20,154 nt of DNA from NCBI RefSeq assembly GCF_000003605.2, contig NW_003109103.1, positions 218,699-238,852 on the forward strand. Direction: 5' to 3'. This document shows positions 10,601 through 18,200 of the stretch, piece after piece. Within the stretch, counting starts at the first letter, position 1. Each line of letters opens with the position of its first letter. The notes under the pieces are model-generated. The model was not told the DNA's origin. It saw only the letters and a program-made list of their open reading frames with translations, and made no database searches. Both the position numbers and the translations under genes were made by a program. The stretch comes from Saccoglossus kowalevskii (taxonomy: Eukaryota > Hemichordata > Enteropneusta > Harrimaniidae).

Positions 10601-11977
10601 GTCTGGTACAGCATTGAAAGCAGTTCTGAAAACAATCCAGGTTTATTACAGAATTAAATCTAGTGACATAATTAACAAAACAAAATTCTAATAAGCTAAA
10701 AGAAAAACCATGCATTTTGTACAAACCATCCTTACCTGATGATTTCTCTTGCGCTTCCACGTGAGAATTCCTGCTTAGAGACAAAGTAGTGCATAAAGGC
10801 ACTATTCAGTGGCTAGAAAAAAGAATACAAATTATTTATTAACTTGTTGAAGACACACTTCCCAAGTGAATTGATTTGCACATGTATATGCATGTAATGT
10901 TTGTAACAATTAATAATGTAGTAGTAGTAGTATATGTATTGCACATTTTGGTTTATCAATAATCATATCATTTAGTTAATGTTCTTCCCTAGAATTTATC
11001 ACGTTATGGAAGATATATACTCATCATTTTTAATAAAGTTGGGGATGTGAAAAAGAATAACACCCAATGCTACTATGATTACAGTATTGATTCAATGGCC
11101 CAAAAACAAAAGACTGGACCTAAATCAACCCAGCTTAAAGGCAAATACCATTTATCTACAAATACAAAAGAATGGCCATGCTGGGATATACTTACAGTAC
11201 TATCCTCACAGTCATAGTACTGGTTCATCCACTGCTCCCATTTAGCTGGATCCACATCTGTCACATTTGGGAAGTCAAAGAAAGCGGCATGTGCCAAGAC
11301 TTCATCATGGTCATTGTGCAAGGTTACAGCAAGAACCGCCTTCTCACTACAGGAATATTTGAGTCAATAATTAGCGTATGGTACTCGGAATGACTGGGCT
11401 CTCTCTGCATTTTTGCTCATTGCATATACCAGTAGTACTAATTCAATTTGAGTTATTTAGTTAATCTTAAAAATATAACTCAATTTACAATATTTATTAC
11501 TGAAAGAGGAAGCATAGATCTGATTAAATTATTATAGAACTTTTGATCGATATTTGCGATGACACCATTTTGATTATTGTTTCATAGATAATGCAAAGTG
11601 AGAAAGGTCATTCAAGGCATTTACACCTCCAGAAATGTGATTCTAGTAAATCTATAAACTTGCTTGCTCGCAATAAGCTGTGGCGTTCTATCAGTTATTT
11701 GTGTAAGCCTCCAGTTTGCTGGTGGTGAGAAAGCCTTGCTCGCAGTTTAGCAAGTATGCGTGAAGTGTGGTGCGACATGAAGTCATTCTTTCAAGGAACT
11801 CAGGTTCAATTTTATTCACCAAAATACCACTTACATGAGGTGTACAACGTTGACAAGTCCAAATAGCTGTTCTGTAGCATGTGAAACCAATCTTAGAATA
11901 TTTGGTGCATCCAATGATTCAGTCCTCCTTGCATTGATAACCTCAGCAGGGCCATCTGACGAAACTAGGGTCGTCAT
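1604..11977 (-). CDS. CFAP61: CFAP61, 20 coding exons, 3' part beyond left edge
   Basis: The encoded protein is recognisable along its whole length as cilia- and flagella-associated protein 61. In the known family this is a subunit of the calmodulin- and spoke-associated complex at the base of radial spokes in motile cilia. Coding exons, 5' to 3' on the minus strand, are 11977-11835, 11346-11196, 10812-10736, 10625-10431, 10216-10084, 9975-9819, 9687-9586, 9181-9155, 7676-7587, 7468-7405, 6998-6941, 6813-6629, 6519-6411, 6319-6122, 5484-5200, 5074-4946, 4648-4521, 4281-4096, 3243-2987 and 1951-1604. Together they total 3022 nt, or 1007 codons plus one base. Every junction keeps phase, no internal stop appears, and all introns are GT-AG except one GC-AG. 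The start ATG at 11977-11975 gives MTTLVSSDG, which aligns with the family N-terminus. After splicing, an in-frame TAG at 12489-12487 lies upstream with no ATG between. About 230 C-terminal residues, by comparison with the 1237-residue human protein, should lie beyond base 1. Confidence 0.95.
1952..2986. other. CFAP61 intron
   Basis: AT-rich intron of 1035 bases between the two Rossmann-region exons. I see no repeat structure, exon or RNA gene in it. Confidence 0.8.
3244..4095. other. CFAP61 intron holding the inverted-repeat element
   Basis: Apart from the 194-bp inverted-repeat element at 3720-3913 there is only AT-rich sequence, including TTTAATTTAATTTAG-type runs directly to its right. 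Confidence 0.8.
3720..3913. repeat. 194-bp inverted-repeat element, possible MITE
   Basis: AAACTTAACACATCA at 3720-3734 is perfectly inverted at 3899-3913. Between them, TTTCTGAA/TTCAGAAA (3771-3790) forms an 8-bp stem with a 4-base loop. No convincing target duplication flanks the arms and there is no ORF. The size fits a MITE, but the class is not identifiable. It lies in the CFAP61 intron 3244-4095. Confidence 0.45.
4946..6519 (-). CDS. CFAP61: CFAP61 exons 14-17: second conserved region (residues 461-701)
   Basis: Exons 6519-6411, 6319-6122, 5484-5200 and 5074-4946 all start and end in phase 0 after the first split codon. They encode a second, strongly conserved region. Visible blocks are [33 protein letters not shown], the very conserved [19 protein letters not shown], a histidine-rich run ([19 protein letters not shown]), SCLYYPVYP and [18 protein letters not shown]. 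The [17 protein letters not shown] block is essentially identical to human, an unusually high level of conservation for an invertebrate. The position and size of this region suggest a second GNAT-like domain, which is an inference from family organisation rather than something visible in motifs. Confidence 0.93.
5485..6121. other. CFAP61 intron
   Basis: Intron of 637 bases with no recognisable features. Short frames on both strands have no exon-like boundaries. Confidence 0.8.
6629..9975 (-). CDS. CFAP61: CFAP61 exons 7-13: end of N-domain and disordered linker (residues 234-460)
   Basis: Exon 9975-9819 completes the N-terminal domain, with the motif [11 protein letters not shown]. Small exons of 102, 27, 90, 64 and 58 nt follow, encoding roughly residues 286-399. 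This stretch is rich in Pro, Ser, Thr, Gln, Glu and Lys (for example [16 protein letters not shown]) and is very likely unstructured. The matching part of human CFAP61 is also low in complexity and poorly conserved. Exon 6813-6629 adds an acidic, proline-rich stretch ([19 protein letters not shown]) and then re-enters conserved sequence at [13 protein letters not shown]. The three exons at 9687-9586, 9181-9155 and 7676-7587 are multiples of three with phase 1 at both ends, so each can be skipped without a frameshift. The 185-nt exon ends at a GC donor (GAG|GCAAGT). Confidence 0.88.
6999..7404. other. CFAP61 intron
   Basis: Intron of 406 bases between two small linker exons. It contains a short A-run near 7383-7393 and nothing else notable. 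Confidence 0.75.
7677..9154. other. CFAP61 intron upstream of the 90-nt exon
   Basis: The longest complete CFAP61 intron, 1478 bases. I see AT-rich sequence and two copies of GATGATGCATGAAT (about 8383 and 8714), but no mobile element or further exon. Undetected tiny linker exons cannot be excluded. Confidence 0.7.
9182..9585. other. CFAP61 intron between linker exons
   Basis: Intron of 404 bases. It contains the palindrome with direct repeats at 9321-9353, and AAAAATATGTT-type sequence repeated near 9210 and 9240. Nothing else is seen. Confidence 0.75.
9321..9353. repeat. Short palindrome exactly flanked by direct repeats
   Basis: CTAGAAG at 9321-9327 and 9347-9353 brackets a 19-base perfect palindrome whose arm is CATGGAGGT around one central A. 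The symmetry extends into the direct repeats, giving 11-base arms at 9326-9336 and 9338-9348. It lies in a CFAP61 intron. Confidence 0.7.
10084..11977 (-). CDS. CFAP61: CFAP61 exons 2-6: N-terminal GNAT-like region (residues 1-233)
   Basis: These five coding exons encode the conserved N-terminal region, which resembles a GNAT acyltransferase fold in family models. Landmarks are ARRTESLDA near residue 16, [13 protein letters not shown] at 48-60, [11 protein letters not shown] at 99-109, [13 protein letters not shown] near 128-140, the [16 protein letters not shown] junction around residue 190, and [20 protein letters not shown] near 210-229. These blocks follow the order and spacing of the human protein. 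Donors are canonical: GTAAGT, GTAAGT, GTAAGG, GTGAGT and GTATGT. Whether the GNAT-like fold binds acetyl-CoA cannot be judged from sequence. Confidence 0.93.
10813..11834. other. Two CFAP61 introns, 10813-11195 and 11347-11834
   Basis: Apart from the 151-nt exon between them (11196-11346), these introns show only AT-rich sequence and a short TAG microsatellite near 10917-10932. Confidence 0.75.
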
Positions 11978-11987
11978 ATTTACTTTG

Positions 11988-12454
11988 CTGTGAAGAAAGA
12001 AAACAAATGAGTTAAATATAAATATAATATTTATATTATAGGAGCTCACCCTTTTTCTATCAACTGTGTACAGAGAAAGCAAATTTGAGGACATGATATC
12101 TGAAATTAAAAACTGGCAAACAACAACCATACAAGAAGAAATATTCATAAACAAAAATAATAAAAGGTTTTGGTATATTTTAACTTGCTTCCTGCTCCGT
12201 ATTACTGCCTTGTGTAAATATAAAAGATGCAACCTTCGAATCATTTGATGCGAAATGAAAAAAAAATGGTGACCAGAAATTTGACCATTCTAAGAGTCAC
12301 CTTAAAATTAGTCAATCAATTCATGTGTTATGAACTGTTATGATACTGTTCAGCCGCGGATACTTCGGTGTTTAACGTGTAGTACATTTTTATTCATGTA
12401 AGGGTAACAGGCTGGAAAAAGCAATATATGAACAATCAAATACGATATATTTAC
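11988..12454. other. CFAP61 leader intron
   Basis: Intron of 467 bases separating the non-coding first exon from the start-codon exon. It contains an AT-only palindrome at 12015-12037, which is likely chance in such AT-rich DNA. Confidence 0.6.
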
Positions 12455-12599
12455 CTGTGTAGAACGATGTACAGTAAATTGTTACACTATAAGCCGAGTT
12501 AATAACTTTTTTCGCAAGCTCGAGCTCATCAAAACACACCCGCCATGTTGGAGGCTCTTCTATGGCAACGGCAACCTTGTTCAAGACAGTATTTGACAT
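12455..12599 (-). other. CFAP61: CFAP61 non-coding first exon (5' end approximate)
   Basis: A strong donor, CTACACAG|GTAAAT, ends this exon at 12455. The next acceptor, TTTTCTTTCTTCACAG, begins the first coding exon at 11987, leaving ten leader bases before the ATG. The intron is 467 bp. The stretch is more GC-rich than its surroundings and contains CCAACATGGCGG on the sense strand, a YY1-type site often found just inside transcripts. The transcription start cannot be read from the sequence, so the right limit is only a guess. Confidence 0.55.
12540..12576 (-). promoter_or_regulatory. RFX half-site doublet and YY1-like site at CFAP61 5' end
   Basis: On the minus strand two abutting GTTGCC half-sites occur at 12575-12570 and 12569-12564. 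The second continues as GTTGCCAT, the left half of an X-box (GTTGCCATGGYAAC), with a degenerate right half. RFX factors bind such sites in motile-cilium genes, which fits CFAP61. Some 20 bases downstream, AACATGGCGGG matches the YY1 consensus. Binding is inferred from motif match only. Confidence 0.5.
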
Positions 12600-13188
12600 G
12601 TGAGTAATTTTAGACCTAATTTGTCGTTTTAAACAATCTAATTTATATTTATTTATTTTAGTTTTATAATATTTTATATAAATATAGATAATCGTGTGTT
12701 TAATGAGTGATTATAGATAAATTGAACGTAAATGCAAAAAATAAACTTGTGAACAAGGACATATTGCTGAGCGTCCTCTGCTGCTGACCCAAGGAGAATA
12801 TTCAAAGGGTCGTAAGATGAAACTATTCTTTTGAAGGGATCTTCATAAAGTACATCATTTCTCGATAAACAAAAACACACGTCTATGTTTACATTACATT
12901 TTTATTAAATGTTCTATATAAAAATAAACTAATAATGCTTCAGTTGTGGATGGATGATATTTATTGGATATGGTGACTCAATTTATATTTTTGTCCTATC
13001 ATCTTATGTTTATAGTTGCATTTACCTATCCATACTAACATTTAGTACGACCATACGTCTGATATACGCCATGTTGGATTTCCCTCGTTGGACTTGAAAA
13101 TAGAAAACTTTGTTGTGAGAGTTTGTGCTGAAGTGTGTTGTCGCTGTAATATTCTTGAAAACCTTGATCTGTGACATCGGCTATAATC
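12600..13188. promoter_or_regulatory. Divergent CFAP61-CRNKL1 promoter region
   Basis: Some 590 bases separate the presumed CFAP61 first exon from the CRNKL1 start codon, and the two genes point away from each other, so this interval must hold the control region of at least CRNKL1. It is mostly AT-rich, with TATA-like runs near 12663-12690. A second YY1-like site, CCAACATGGCG on the minus strand, lies at 13067-13077. The CRNKL1 leader probably starts near 13080-13150. No long CpG-rich block is seen. Confidence 0.6.
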
Positions 13189-16100
13189 ATGGCATCCAGT
13201 GCAGGAAAGGGGAAAACGCCCAAAGTGGCCAAGGTAAGATGTATTAATTTGACACAAGTGTCTAACAGTAACACAAGTGATAATACATGTACAATGATAT
13301 CTCACTATGATGAGCCCAATCGCCCCCTACCAAAATAATTACTATAAATACTTCTAATTTACGGGAGGAAAATGTCCCGAAATTGAGGAAAAACTTGTTC
13401 TTTAGACAGGAGTTCACTGACTTCCGTGAGAGATTATTTTTTCATAATAATATAATAATATGCACTTCGATTACGCACTTATATGTTGAAAAACATTTTC
13501 GATCTCTGAATCGACCCAACAAGATAATATGCATATTTATTTCAAGTTAAATTAAATATATTGGTCTATGTGTATGCACAAGAAAAGGCATAAATGTAAT
13601 TTTTGATCTAAAATGTCCTTTCTGTTCGGTGATGAGCAACAAATGTTGGTGTTTACATTAAACCAAGGACCCTACAATATTGTAGGGTCTATGATTAAAC
13701 CAGTTTTTATTTTATATCACTGTGCATGATTCAGCCTGAAAATGGAGAAAATATTGTTTTGGAATCTAAATTCTATCTTGACACCAATACAGAATGCAAT
13801 TTTTGACCGAAATAACACATAAATTGACCCCCTCCCCCAAATCTATATAACAATTTCTAGGTGAAGTTTGTAGATTTCATTCATAATTAATGCAATTATA
13901 CATGTACATGTAGTTTGGGCAAGCATAAGGATAATATTTCAAAGTAAAAAAATTGGAATACTGCTTGAGATACAGACAGAAAAAAAAAAAAACAGCTGGA
14001 TTAGATTTTTTAGACCACACATATGAATAGAATAAATAATGGACCTCTCTTGTGCTCGATTGTATTCAAGTAGTCACCCAAGATCTCCTTTACTTTTGAA
14101 ACAACTTTTCATGTGGATCTCCGGTTGCTTTTTACAAATATTATTAAATGCAATATCAGAATAACCTATAATGGTTATAAATTGCAAATTCAGTGAAAGC
14201 CAATCATTGTTGGAAAAACAGAATAACATAATAAAATGTTTGGGATATTTTGGGTGGAGAGGAATCATTTATCATTAATTTATATGCAAATTAGCTATTG
14301 TCATTCCACCAATTAAGTTCATGCACTTTCTATGTAGTGAATGACTAGTCCTTACTAAAAAGAAAATGTATTTTAAAAAGTTACTGAGATCATTTTTCCC
14401 ATCTTTCCTTTTATCATAATACTTATTAAATTATTTTTTAAAACTCAACGTTGTAGTTTGTAACATGTTCAAAATAATCATATAAACAATGCTGCTTGGT
14501 CATTTACTTGCAAGTGCATATTGATTGGGATTGACACAGATATGTAATTTATGAATAACTTTTCCTCTTACTCTCATTATAGGTTAAAAATAAAATGCCG
14601 GCAGAAGTTCAAATCACTGCTGAACAGATTCTGAGGGAGGCAAAAGAGAGAGAGCTAGAAGCTGTGCCGCCAGTAAGTACACTGAATCCACTCTATTGTC
14701 TATAATGTTTTAGCATTAATGCTTACTGTCGATAAGGAACCTGCACTAAATATTTATGTGAAGAAATAGTAGTTCTAAATAGAATACTTACTGTAAAATA
14801 CTTTTAGCTGGAATTAATTTTCATTGAAAAAAAAACCTTTTGGCTGTTTTGTATGACATTTATTTTCACTAAATTTTGATGGATTGATTATAAAACAAAG
14901 GAAAAAAAAGTATTTCTACTGGATTTTATTTTCACCGATTTATCCCGTCAGTGAAAATAGCGAAAATTAATTTCTAAGTGAAAATAAAGTACTTTACAGT
15001 ATATAATGGCTAAACTAAGAAATTTCATGTTAATTTATGCTGATTGATATGCTAATGTTATTCTAATTAGTCTCATCTATAACAAAAATTCTCAGGGAGA
15101 GGCCTGAAATGCAACAAGACTTACACTCACACATGCTTCTAATATTATTTTCAGCCCCCAAAGCAGAAGATCACTGATCCAGATGAACTTCAGGAATACC
15201 GACTTAAAAAACGAAAGGAGTTTGAGGACAATATACGAAAAAATAGATCAGTTATGACTAATTGGATAAAATATGCTCAGTGGGAGGAGAGTCAGCGGGA
15301 AGTTGACAGGTGGGTAAGCAACTGGAAGTGTTCACTAAATTCTAATCCTTTTGCTACCAATATCAATAAATATCAATAAATTATGAATGTCTGTATCTCA
15401 TTCAACTGAAATTGAATATGGAAGTTTGTTTTATTTCGACGAATCCAATGGGTCTTTGAGGCTTACTTGCAATAGATCGCAGTGAAGTGGCTGATCTTGA
15501 CACTACTGTACTGTTAAGCAATATTATTGTTTGGATGCAATTTGTTGTTCAACTTTTAAGTTTATTTTTTTTTGTATCTTTCTCTTAGCATTAATTAAGG
15601 GACGACGTCAAAAGATCGATGTCGGATAAAAAACTTATTAGCTTTAGTTTGGGGGTGGGGGGTTTTGACCTCAAAAAGTTTCTATCCTACAAAAACGATT
15701 TTATTTTTTAATGAAGTCAAAAAAATCTTGGAGTATTTGTTATTCGTTTTTTTCTATCCAATCATAGCCAAAAATAACACAAAATAAAAAAAAAACATCC
15801 AAGACGAGAAAATGGTTTGGTCCGAGTGTAAAGTCTTTTTACACCCACCCGGTAACCAACTGCTATGCCATACTACTGTCGGATTATCAATTTGTATTTA
15901 ATAGTGAATGTAGTCTGACGCCATGGTCAATATTTATCAATTAAGTTTCAGTGGGGGGTAGGGGGGTTTGGGAAAAAACTAAAGGAATTAAGTTTTTTAT
16001 CCTACATTGAACTTTTGATGTTGTCCCTAATCTGGCTATATGACATGTACTATGGGTCATTACATGTGCCTGCATTTGAGAGTGGGATGTGTCTATTGTC

Positions 16101-16926
16101 AAAATAAGTCATATTTGAATGATTATATATACAATAAATACAATTTTCGGTGTATGTGCACTTCTATTGAAATGTGCTTCGACTAGTAATAGAGCAAATA
16201 TAGTATATCAAATGTTACAAGGTGAATGTTACTTTAGTCTTGTTTTGCTTGTTTATGAATCCATTGCTATGTGTTTGTTTATTTGTTTCTTTCAGAGCCC
16301 GGTCAATCTGGGAGAGAGCATTGGATGTGGATCACAGGAATATCACAATATGGCTAAAATATGCCGAATTAGAAATGAAGTAAGTACTGGTATAATGTAT
16401 ACAATTTTATTGATGTGTTCTTCATTGATTTTGATGGTAGAACAAAACTATTATGCTTGCCATGATGCTTTGTTAATTTATGTGCCATGCTGTGTGATTA
16501 CCAATTTAGCGTTAATGCAAGCTACTTTTTTTCATGCCAATTTCAACCTATGTTGTATTTGTCTGAATTACTCAGCTACATGTATTCTTCAGGCCTACAA
16601 TCATAAGATTGTAATATGTATGGTCGTCATAATTCTTAAGGTGTGGGGATAACAATGTTTTTATTTGCTTTGTTTTCTCTTCAGACATCGTCAGATCAAC
16701 CATGCAAGGAATATATGGGACAGAGCGGTTACGATTCTACCAAGAGCAAATCAGTTCTGGTATAAGTACACTTACATGGAAGAAATGCTTGGCAACACGG
16801 CTGGTGCCAGACAAGTGTTTGAAAGATGGATGGAATGGGAACCGGAGGAGCAAGCATGGTTGTCATATATCAAGATGGAACTTAGATATAAAGAAGTTGA
16901 TAGAGCCAGACAAGTATATGAACGAT
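13189..16926 (+). CDS. CRNKL1: CRNKL1 (crooked neck), 5 coding exons, 3' part beyond right edge
   Basis: The protein is recognisable as crooked-neck-like 1 (yeast Clf1/Syf3), a nuclear scaffold of the Prp19-associated part of the spliceosome. Coding exons are 13189-13233, 14583-14672, 15155-15309, 16296-16379 and 16685-16926, with matching phases. They encode 205 residues plus one base. The start ATG at 13189 gives [15 protein letters not shown], which aligns with the human N-terminus, and an in-frame TGA at 13165-13167 lies upstream. The N-terminus is basic and followed by [23 protein letters not shown] repeats then run through [51 protein letters not shown] and [19 protein letters not shown] to RARQVYER. 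At least 500 further residues (human isoforms are about 690-850 aa) must lie to the right. Intron 5 has no recognisable downstream exon before the window ends. Confidence 0.95.
13234..14582. other. CRNKL1 intron 1
   Basis: Intron of 1349 bases, bounded by AAG|GTAAGA and TATAG|GTTAAA. It contains the 22-bp palindrome with direct repeats and an A-run near 13980. No other element is seen. Confidence 0.85.
13657..13702. repeat. 22-bp perfect palindrome between 9-bp direct repeats
   Basis: The palindrome at 13668-13689 has the arm GACCCTACAAT followed without a spacer by its complement. ATTAAACCA occurs on both sides (13657-13665 and 13694-13702). It lies in CRNKL1 intron 1. Confidence 0.75.
14791..14999. 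mobile_element. 209-bp MITE with TA target duplication (Tc1/mariner-like)
   Basis: The left end begins CTGTAAAATACTTT and the right end finishes AAAGTACTTTACAG, its inverted copy with one mismatch over 14 bases. After a gap the similarity resumes at AATTAATTTTC on both arms. TA lies immediately outside each end, at 14789-14790 and 15000-15001, as expected for the Tc1/mariner superfamily. There is no ORF, so it is non-autonomous. It lies in CRNKL1 intron 2. Confidence 0.72.
15599..16027. mobile_element. 429-bp MITE with TAA target duplication (PIF/Harbinger-like)
   Basis: Terminal inverted repeats of about 39 bases start GGGACGACGTCAAAAG on the left and, as reverse complement, GGGACAACATCAAAAG on the right. 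I count 34 of 39 positions identical, and three of the five differences are CpG on the left versus CpA on the right. TAA flanks both ends (15596-15598, 16028-16030), the 3-bp TWA duplication typical of PIF/Harbinger. G-runs sit inside both ends (15651-15662 and 15953-15972). There is no transposase ORF. It lies in CRNKL1 intron 3. Confidence 0.8.
16380..16684. other. CRNKL1 intron 4
   Basis: Intron of 305 bases, bounded by AA|GTAAGT and TTCAG|ACATCG. Nothing in it stands out. Confidence 0.85.
16685..16926 (+). CDS. CRNKL1: CRNKL1 exon 5 with putative AT-AC donor
   Basis: This exon encodes 81 residues of HAT repeats, from [12 protein letters not shown] to RARQVYER, and is the last CRNKL1 exon visible. 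It follows the acceptor TTTTCTCTTCAG. If read on, the frame gives YILS and a TAA at 16938-16940, but the family continues from YERF into VLVHPDVKNW, so this is not a genuine C-terminus. ATATCCTTT at 16927-16935 matches the U12 donor consensus at every position. Cutting before it leaves a split codon starting with T, as needed for the family Phe. The only nearby GT donor, TTTC|GTAATA at 16937, is poor. Confidence 0.8.
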
Positions 16927-17300
16927 ATATCCTTTCGTAATATGACCCTGCTGGGGGGTTGAAGGATACTTCCTTTATTTGTCGTATTATTATCAGAATT
17001 ATTGTCACTGTGTTCGAAGTTCTCTCAAGGAATTTTTGGATGGCATCTTATTTGCATAAGAGTACAACCTAATTTACATAACAAGTAGATTATTTTGAAA
17101 TAATAGTTTTCTTTAGCATAATAATAATTTGCTGGTGTATTGTTTTCCTGAAAGTTTAAGCGCAATTAAATTGTTTTGCTCGAAGATGCCTTGGAAAAAG
17201 TGATGGGAGTTTACAGCCTCCACTCTGTGCAAAAAAACAACAACTTTCTAGGTAGACCATTGTTAGACTCGTATTGATGTGAATTGATCAATGCCTATTT

Positions 17301-17690
17301 AGCCTTCGCAGACGAAGTCTGCCGAAGGCTTATAGATTGGGTTCTGTCCGTTCTGTTCTGTTCTGTTTTACCTCTTATAACTTTTATATGCTCTGTCCAA
17401 TTTTTTTCCAAATTGGTGCAAATGTATATCTCAATGCCATACATATGCACGCCAAGTATTTTTTTGATTCGCCAAAGTTTCATTGTGTTTTTCTGTGATT
17501 TTCAACATTTTTTTAGTACAAATGCCGAAATTTGCCGGAAAAATCTGAGTTTTAACGACATCTCGCAAGAGAACTGGTAAACCGTATTGCGCATGCGCCA
17601 GTCCAACTGCTGAGGAAATCGGCGGCGATTTCGTCTGAGTATATTGTATTTCGGGACTGTATCTTTCTTTGCACAAGGCTTATATAGATT
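17301..17690 (+). repeat. Hairpin-headed repeat, copy 1
   Basis: The copy opens with a long stem-loop. AGCCTTCG (17301-17308) pairs with CGAAGGCT (17323-17330), and inside it CAGAC pairs with GTCTG around a GAA loop. After the stem come CTTATAGATTGGG, a run of TCTGT units and TTTTACC. A second copy with the same layout but a different stem sequence lies at 20025. The right end is uncertain. AAGGCTTATA recurs at about 17676 and may mark it. It lies in CRNKL1 intron 5. Confidence 0.55.
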
Positions 17691-18030
17691 AAATTCTATC
17701 TCAAAGGTAAGAAACTGTGCTTATGGTATTTATTATGAACTTTGATTTATCCTTTTGTGTCCTGACTTTAGTGAGAAACTAGTGATCGCATAGTGTCACA
17801 TTTTGCCAGAAAAACAGTCCTGCTATTAGTTCAAGAACTGGTTATGAAACGTGTAGATCGAAAGTCTTTCTCGTCATTTAGGAGGCTTGGGAATAACGTT
17901 TGGCATATAAAATACTGGAATAATAAAAACGTAAAAGTTTAGAACACGCTGATCGTGATTCTGTTATGTACGATTGCTATTTCCGGTGTTCATTGGCAAC
18001 TGTAGCAGATTGAAGCTTTGTTTCGTGACG
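17580..18030 (+). promoter_or_regulatory. Promoter-like intronic stretch with NRF1-type site
   Basis: TGCGCATGCGC at 17588-17598 is a full NRF1-type palindrome. A locally CpG-richer stretch (GGCGGCGATTTCG) follows, then a good splice donor, CAAAG|GTAAGA, near 17706. Further right lie TTTCCGG (ETS type) and ATTGGCAAC. It could be an alternative or repeat-borne promoter inside CRNKL1 intron 5. No ORF of interest follows. Confidence 0.25.
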
Positions 18031-18180
18031 ACATATTAGGCTAGAATTATCGAGAAAACACAAGTCAAGTTCGGCCAACCGTGACTGCTTGAAAGCAATG
18101 ATGAAATTGAAAAGTACTGTAATTCAATATCAATGAATCTATCATCACTTTTAAATTACCTTTGAAGTAAATATGATACC

Positions 18181-18200
18181 CGAGTGCATTATTGCACTCG
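18181..18200. repeat. Perfect small hairpin
   Basis: CGAGTGCA (18181-18188) and TGCACTCG (18193-18200) form an 8-bp stem around TTAT. GAAATTGAAA occurs on either side (near 18102 and 18231), so this may be the remnant of a palindromic repeat. Confidence 0.5.

Noticed and set aside
12015-12037. AT-only palindrome with 11-base arms
   Set aside because: Palindromes of A and T alone are frequent in sequence this AT-rich.
12390-12599. The 69-codon frame from 12599 as the CFAP61 N-terminus
   Set aside because: After the leader splice it meets TAA before the main ATG, and it does not resemble the family start, so it is treated as an upstream ORF.
16119-16652. 177-codon plus-strand ORF overlapping CRNKL1 exon 4
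   Set aside because: It reads exon 4 out of frame, its remainder is hydrophobic AT-rich intron translation, and it crosses both splice sites.
16938-16940. TAA as the end of a short CRNKL1 protein
   Set aside because: The reading frame stops in the middle of a HAT repeat and the family is several times longer. A donor lies just before the stop.
17284-17580. 98-codon plus-strand ORF
   Set aside because: It is a translation of the hairpin-headed repeat and its low-complexity TCTGT units, with no recognisable domain.
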